Positions 59,237 to 64,000 of a stretch of 64,000 nt of DNA are shown piece after piece. Position 1 is the first letter of the stretch. Each line of letters begins with the position of its first letter. The stretch comes from Calycina herbarum (lineage: Eukaryota; Ascomycota; Leotiomycetes; Helotiales; Pezizellaceae). The position numbers were made by a program, and so were the translations under genes. The stretch is from NCBI GenBank assembly GCA_001414485.1, contig LLEY01000053.1, positions 248,001-312,000 of the forward strand, given 5' to 3'. The notes below the pieces were generated by a model. It was not told where the DNA came from. It was given only the letters and a program-made list of their open reading frames with translations, and ran no database searches.

Positions 59237-59934
59237 TTCTGACTTTGAGGTTCTTTACCTAGCATCTCTAAGAATCCCAGACTCCGTGAACTGCGAAAGA
59301 GACGAACTGTAAACGCTGCCCGGTGTTCTCGGCCATCTATCTCAAGATTGGAAATTTTATTCGAGAGGAAGGCAGGAGTATTTTCTCAATTGCCTTTCGT
59401 TCCCCCCGTGCTGTACCTTGATGAGCGGCCGCGAGATTTTGAATCGTGGAGAAAGCCGGTTTTGAAGTCCGAGGATCGAGGGGAAGATGATATGGTACGA
59501 GGAGAATTTTAGTAGAAATGTGATGTATGCAAATGTGATAGGAAGAGTATATTTTCAAACCACGAGAGAAAGTTGATAAGACGCGACGACGATATATAAT
59601 GATACCAGAGGGGAAAGAAGATAATGGCTTGATTCCAAGGATTTGCCAAGGGTTCCAAGAGTCCCATGAGAGGGGATGCGAGGGGGATGCGAGGAAGGAT
59701 TCTTTGAGAGGGAGACGACGGGGTGCTTGTTCAGTGGGTATTAGAGTTGGTGGTTGGAGTTGGTCTGGGATTGGGCCAGGTTCTGTTTAGTTGAGATTTT
59801 GAGGTGTGGTTTTTGTATTAGATGGTCTCGTTTTTGTCGCGATAATATCTATATCATTTCGATCGTAAGAGAATAGCAAGGATGTGATTTTTAATGCTTT
59901 ACTGACGGAGGGGTATGGCTCTCCAGCTTCTACC

Positions 59935-60012
59935 TACCGGTAAAGAACGGTCATCGATGCTAGTTCACAGGCATCGTTTCTTTGCGATGGACCTAGGTCT
60001 AGTTTACCGGTA
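59935..60012. repeat. Short inverted repeat (TACCGGTAAA ... TTTACCGGTA)
   Basis: The perfect 10-bp inverted repeat spans 78 bp and encloses a second GATGC/GCATC pair. It could be a very short foldback element. The surrounding 59,237-60,113 is otherwise gene-free. Confidence 0.5.
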
Positions 60013-60113
60013 GATATTCTTAGACTCCAAACCCGGGGATATCCCATGTTTGTTTTGTTGTTGTCTTGGTACTTATCCTGGCTCTCATTGTGAAGCTCGT
60101 AAAAGGGGAAAAG

Positions 60114-60367
60114 GTGCACGTCTCGCGATGGACATTAAAAGTGGCAGTAAATACATCAGGTTCGTAACTGCTTACCTCGCCATCATTGTTCTAACTTTGT
60201 AGAGTAATTCAAGTAATTATCCTAAATACTCAACACAATTTAAAATTGCTCTACACAATTGGAACAAGTGAGTTCAGTTGTCCTAAACCATCTGGTTAAT
60301 GGTTTGGACTCCTCTCCCAGAAAGTTCTATTTGCTGCCGCTTTTAATATCCATCGCGAGCACGTGCA
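60114..60367. mobile_element. MITE-like element with about 38-bp terminal inverted repeats
   Basis: The ends at 60,114-60,151 and 60,330-60,367 are inverted repeats (TCGCGATGG.TATTAAAAG-like core) that differ by transitions. The interior is noncoding and shares an ATTATCCTAAA...CAATT segment with the element at 58,854. Length is about 254 bp. Confidence 0.68.
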
Positions 60368-60949
60368 TTAAAAATTGCGATACGGACTTGGCGCTTTACA
60401 CAGCTTTCTCTTGGAGATAGGAGGTAAAAATCTTATTGAGATTAGAAAGAGGGGTTATGTTTTAGAGATGGGATGGGACAGGATTAACGTTTTTGAGGCT
60501 GAGGAGTGACAAGCTTTAGTTTCGTTTAGCGGACGTTGGGTGCGATACGATGCGATGATGAGGCTGTAAAGAAGGTTAGATTTATTTTTAACATTTTATA
60601 TTGCTTGGGAAGATTGGAAGATATCCGATCGACGAGATGTTGTTTACGATGGTGAGCGGTTTATGATGTAGCCAGAGTAGGATAGGGATTTCGGGTTGAT
60701 AAGTTTCAAATGGCCGAAAGGGGTAATATATCTCAGGGGTCGAGGGAATAATAGCCGGTTCCCCTTCTACGGCGCATTCGCTTGTAGTCGGTAAAAGCAA
60801 GTGTCCTGCAAACTCAAGTGTCCTGCCGAGAAAATCCCGTAGATTAGCTTCCTACCTAAATTACATACATTTAACCATCTTACTTATTTCTATTAACATA
60901 TAACGCGTCTATCAATTAACACAATAGAGGCTATTCGTAGTTCCCCACC

Positions 60950-61910
60950 CTCTCTCTCTTCTAATAAATTAGAAGAAAAGGAGCGTATATAGAAGGCTGT
61001 AGAATAGACCACGGAATAAGGTAGTCGCGAGGTAGTAACTATAGGAGTAAGAATATATAGTATAAACGAATCGTTGGTACAGAAGGCTATTTAGAGGGCT
61101 AAAAAGAGGAAGCGTAACTTAGAAGGTGTATATAATATATATAGTAGTAATAATAAGGTGTTAAATAAGAGCTAGGAGGAGGCTGTCTAATAGTACTATT
61201 ACAAGTAGTAGGAGATAAGACTAGGAGCCACGTACTAAATAGTAAAGACTACGATCGTATATCTTAAGAAGGTATAGTATTCTCTTGATTCTACTATTAA
61301 TAATTAGCTAATTTCTTAGTCCTAGAACCCTCCCTAGCCACTGCCGTCTAATCAGTGGTTCTAGAACTAGCTAAAGAAGAATAAGGACCTACGTACTCTA
61401 AAAACAAAGCTAATTACCTTTAAGAGGCTTAAATCGTATACTAAGGAGGAGATTAAGACATGGTTTAATAGGTATACTACTGCTCTTATATAATATAAGA
61501 TCTGGAAGGCTAAGAATGTCTAGAATATAGACAAGTTAGGAGCTTAAGTTAGTTATATAGGAAGTGAGAATATTATCGTTTCTATAGAAGTAAAGGAGAT
61601 ATATATAGCTAATCCTGAAAATAGGAAGTCGGTGACTATAATAGAGACGATCTATACTAATAGGTAAGTAGCGGCTTCTTTTGTTATTATACTAGGAAAG
61701 AAGATAATAGATAACTAGATAGTAGATAAGCTAACTAGAAAAGAGTTAGTAGATTGCTCTTTAACTAGCTATATTAATAACACTATTATTATAGTATATA
61801 CCGACTATCTTATTAAGAAGCTAGGAGCTAGGCTAGATAAGCTATAAAGGATATTACTTCTTAATAGCTATAAGTGTTACGATCTATATCTGAAGGCAAA
61901 GGTATAAGAG
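60950..61910 (+). mobile_element. Degenerate pogo/Fot1-type DDE transposase gene
   Basis: Conceptual plus-strand translation, ignoring many stops, gives the order of a fungal DDE_1 transposase. First is a CENP-B-like HTH region near 61,350-61,450 (NQWF..., EEIKTWFNRYTTALI). Then come NIDKLGA near 61,524-61,545, PENRKSVTIIETIY near 61,613-61,655, and RILLLNSY near 61,850-61,875, where the usual catalytic Asp is Asn. The stops are TAG/TAA at former CAG, CAA or TGG codons, and CpA/TpG are rare, as RIP would produce. It is not functional. The 3' end merges with the neighbouring retroelement DNA. Confidence 0.75.
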
Positions 61911-62109
61911 TATATATGTGTATATTCGAGAATTTAAAGCTACAGTTCTAAGAACGAGGGAATACGGAATATATACTCTACGAAAAAGGGGTATTCCTAC
62001 TAACTATAAAGAGCCTTTAATCTCGTTATAAATCCGTCTAAGCGTTACAGCTCTGACAGTCACGTATAAGACCGAGAATCACGTGTTACAGACCAGCGCC
62101 GTAATATTA

Positions 62110-64000
62110 CCCCCTCTTTTAGAAAAAGCTTATTTATAAGCTTTGTGTTATAACTGAATCGTCTATTAGATAATCGTAATCGTCTATTCCGTCTTCTCAC
62201 GCTTATATCTAGCTTTATAAAGCCCTTAGTAGACCAGCGTAGAATAGATTAGCAAGGTGAAAATCGTATAATTTGTATAGATAATACTTAAAATTCGAGG
62301 CTAGATACTACTATGGATTAGGGTTATAGCCTAACTATTGAACTCTATATTAGAGCTTTCTATAAACTGTCTTTATAGCTAAGACTTCTTTCACTTCCTA
62401 CTCTTCCTAATCTATAACCTATATTAGCGGGGGTGGTTCGTTTACCTATCTAAGTAGCGGATCTATAGCAGCCTTATAGAGCAGTGACGGGTGGAATACA
62501 GGGTATATATAGAAGTGGTCTAGTAGTTCGAGCTAGAAAGAGTGTCCTTCGCGAGCTGTAATCTAGAACAGACCCTTGTTTTATCTATCTAGCTTATAGC
62601 TTAGCCGGTCTGTCTTCTAATTACAAGTCGATACCTAAACAAAGTCGTCTACGTTAAAGTCTACCGCTCTTCGAATCCGGTTTGCGGACCTTATATAGCG
62701 GTCTTATGCTTTACTAACTAATTCCTTTACTACGGTCTAAGTGTTATATATTCTCTATACGAGTGCCTCTACATCGGTCTAGTTAAGCTGTTCGTAGACT
62801 ATTACAGATTTATCTAGACAGTTCTAATCAAAGGACGTAGTAGCTATATATCTGTTAATTACTTCAAAGGGCGAGAGCCTACCTAGGCTCTTGTATAAGA
62901 GCGTAAGCTAAGCGTAGTCTAGAATAAGAATAAGTTCGCTCCAGTTGTCCTGATAGTAACTAACAAAAGGCCGTAGGCGTTGATTAATCTATTAGTTTAT
63001 GATTTCAGTTTATCTATTAGTTTATAGGTAGAAAGCAGTAGATAGCTTAAGCTTTATACTAAGGATTCTATAGAATTCAGACTAGAAAGAAGAAACAAAC
63101 TATAGTCTACAGTCTAAAACAATGCTTTACAGATAGCCGTAGGTTCAATAGATCTATATAATATATATTCGAGCTATATCTCAAGCTATAACTGTCTTTA
63201 GACAGAGGATCGAGACTAATTACTTAGTTAAGCGATCTATAACTACCTATAAGGTATTATAACCTTGTTTATTAGTAGGGAAAGACTTATAGTCTATAGT
63301 AATATACTACTAGGGACGTTCTAGAACTAGTAATAGGTATAAAAACCTAGGTTTATAGTCGCGAGGAACCGTAGTACGTCGACAGTCTCCGTAGTTACTA
63401 ATATAGGTTTCTACAGACGTCTGTAAACCTTTCTACTAGTATCTACGGGCAAGGATAGCTACCGTCTTTGTCTATCTAGGGTAAGCCGTAGATACTTGTA
63501 TATAAGCCTCACGGATTAGGTCTGTCTATAAGGTGCCTTAATTAGGAACCACGAGTCTCTTTTGCTAAAGAAGTAAGCCGTTCTCTATTATCTAGTTTTA
63601 GTACCTATAGGTAGCTTTCGTTCGGTCGTCTTCTAAGTCTGAAGAGTTACAGTTAGTAGTAAGTAACTGGTTAACAAGGTTAAGCAAGGGTTCTAAGGTA
63701 ACTAGGGCTAACGTTATAGGAGGGTCTAATCGAGTAGTAATACGTAGATCTAACTAATCAGACGTAAGTAAGGTTTATTATCTTACGAACGCTTTTAGGT
63801 CGTTCTACAGGTTAACGTCTTAGTCTCGGCGTATTAGTATATCTGTTTTCTCGTTCTACTTATTAGATTAAAACGTAATTATAAAATAGAACTCTAATAG
63901 AAACTCTGTCTATCTCGCTTACTGCTAGTTTAAGGTTTTAGAGGTTATAAAGTACTCTAAAGCCTTATAATCGGTAAAGACCTTAATCTAGGAGCTAGTT
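62110..64000 (-). mobile_element. Degenerate Ty3/gypsy chromovirus, partial
   Basis: Read on the minus strand from the window edge leftward: an RNase H domain (FTDYKALEYFITSKTLN, near 63,850-63,990), a zinc-binding/integrase core (near 62,900-63,600; motif FPTNKQGYNTL...VVIDRLTK at 63,225-63,300) and a chromodomain (EVKEVLAIKTVYRKL.YRVQ.LGYNPNP near 62,230-62,420). CCCCCTCTTTT at 62,110-62,120 is a purine tract on the minus strand and should mark the start of the 3' LTR. In-frame stops are numerous and fit C-to-T decay. Reverse transcriptase, protease and gag would lie beyond the right edge. It is a dead fungal retrotransposon. Confidence 0.8.

Overview
The window is nuclear DNA of a filamentous ascomycete (Pezizomycotina). 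The evidence is short GT-AG introns (mostly 45-80 bp) with CTAAC/CTAAT-like branch sites, fungus-specific families (UstYa-like/DUF3328, questin-oxidase-like, DUF4048, OTT_1508-type deaminase, PQ-loop) and repeats that look RIP-mutated (C-to-T decay in TpA-rich DNA). A leotiomycete is my best guess but is inference only. Gene models below were spliced by hand; exon coordinates are in each entry and lengths are conceptual.

Region 1 (1-10,685) is the most unusual part. A 100-residue secreted precursor (3004-3306) carries four nearly identical 19-residue units, AAYPVIEED in each, separated by Lys-Arg (Kex2-type) sites. Around it lie five single-pass membrane proteins with the paired HxxHC motifs of the UstYa family (1-347, 1039-1752, 3969-4682 minus, 5850-6855, 7741-8760) and then a short-chain dehydrogenase/reductase (9636-10,685). 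This is the layout of a fungal ribosomal cyclic-peptide (dikaritin/Kex2-processed RiPP) locus: Kex2 would release identical Tyr-containing peptides, UstYa-type oxidases would cross-link them, and the SDR could adjust a carbonyl. Product and cluster limits are unknown, and the left end runs off the window.

Region 2 (11,853-27,426) holds a membrane-anchored fucose-lectin-like beta-propeller, an OTT_1508-type deaminase-like protein, the splicing factor Prp45/SNW, a p24 cargo receptor, an aminoglycoside-phosphotransferase-like kinase, a small hypothetical protein and a Fig1-like four-pass protein with an apparent frameshift. Two copies of a MITE-like repeat occur at 9272 and 22,216.

Region 3 (28,347-58,304) is a dense housekeeping block: Ubp15/USP7-type deubiquitinase, mitochondrial PDK/BCKDK-type kinase, septin, Pwp2 (small-subunit processome), PQ-loop transporter, a disordered hypothetical protein, PhoD-like phosphatase, questin-oxidase-like protein, a DUF4048 protein, and a protein whose N-terminus resembles the DNA-ligase N-terminal domain.

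Region 4 (58,305-64,000) is gene-poor and repeat-rich: two MITE-like elements (one with a large internal palindrome), a dead pogo/Fot1-type DDE transposase on the plus strand, and a dead Ty3/gypsy chromovirus on the minus strand running off the right end. The last 3 kb are extremely TpA-rich with few CpA/TpG dinucleotides, as expected after RIP. No tRNA, rRNA or CRISPR array was found.
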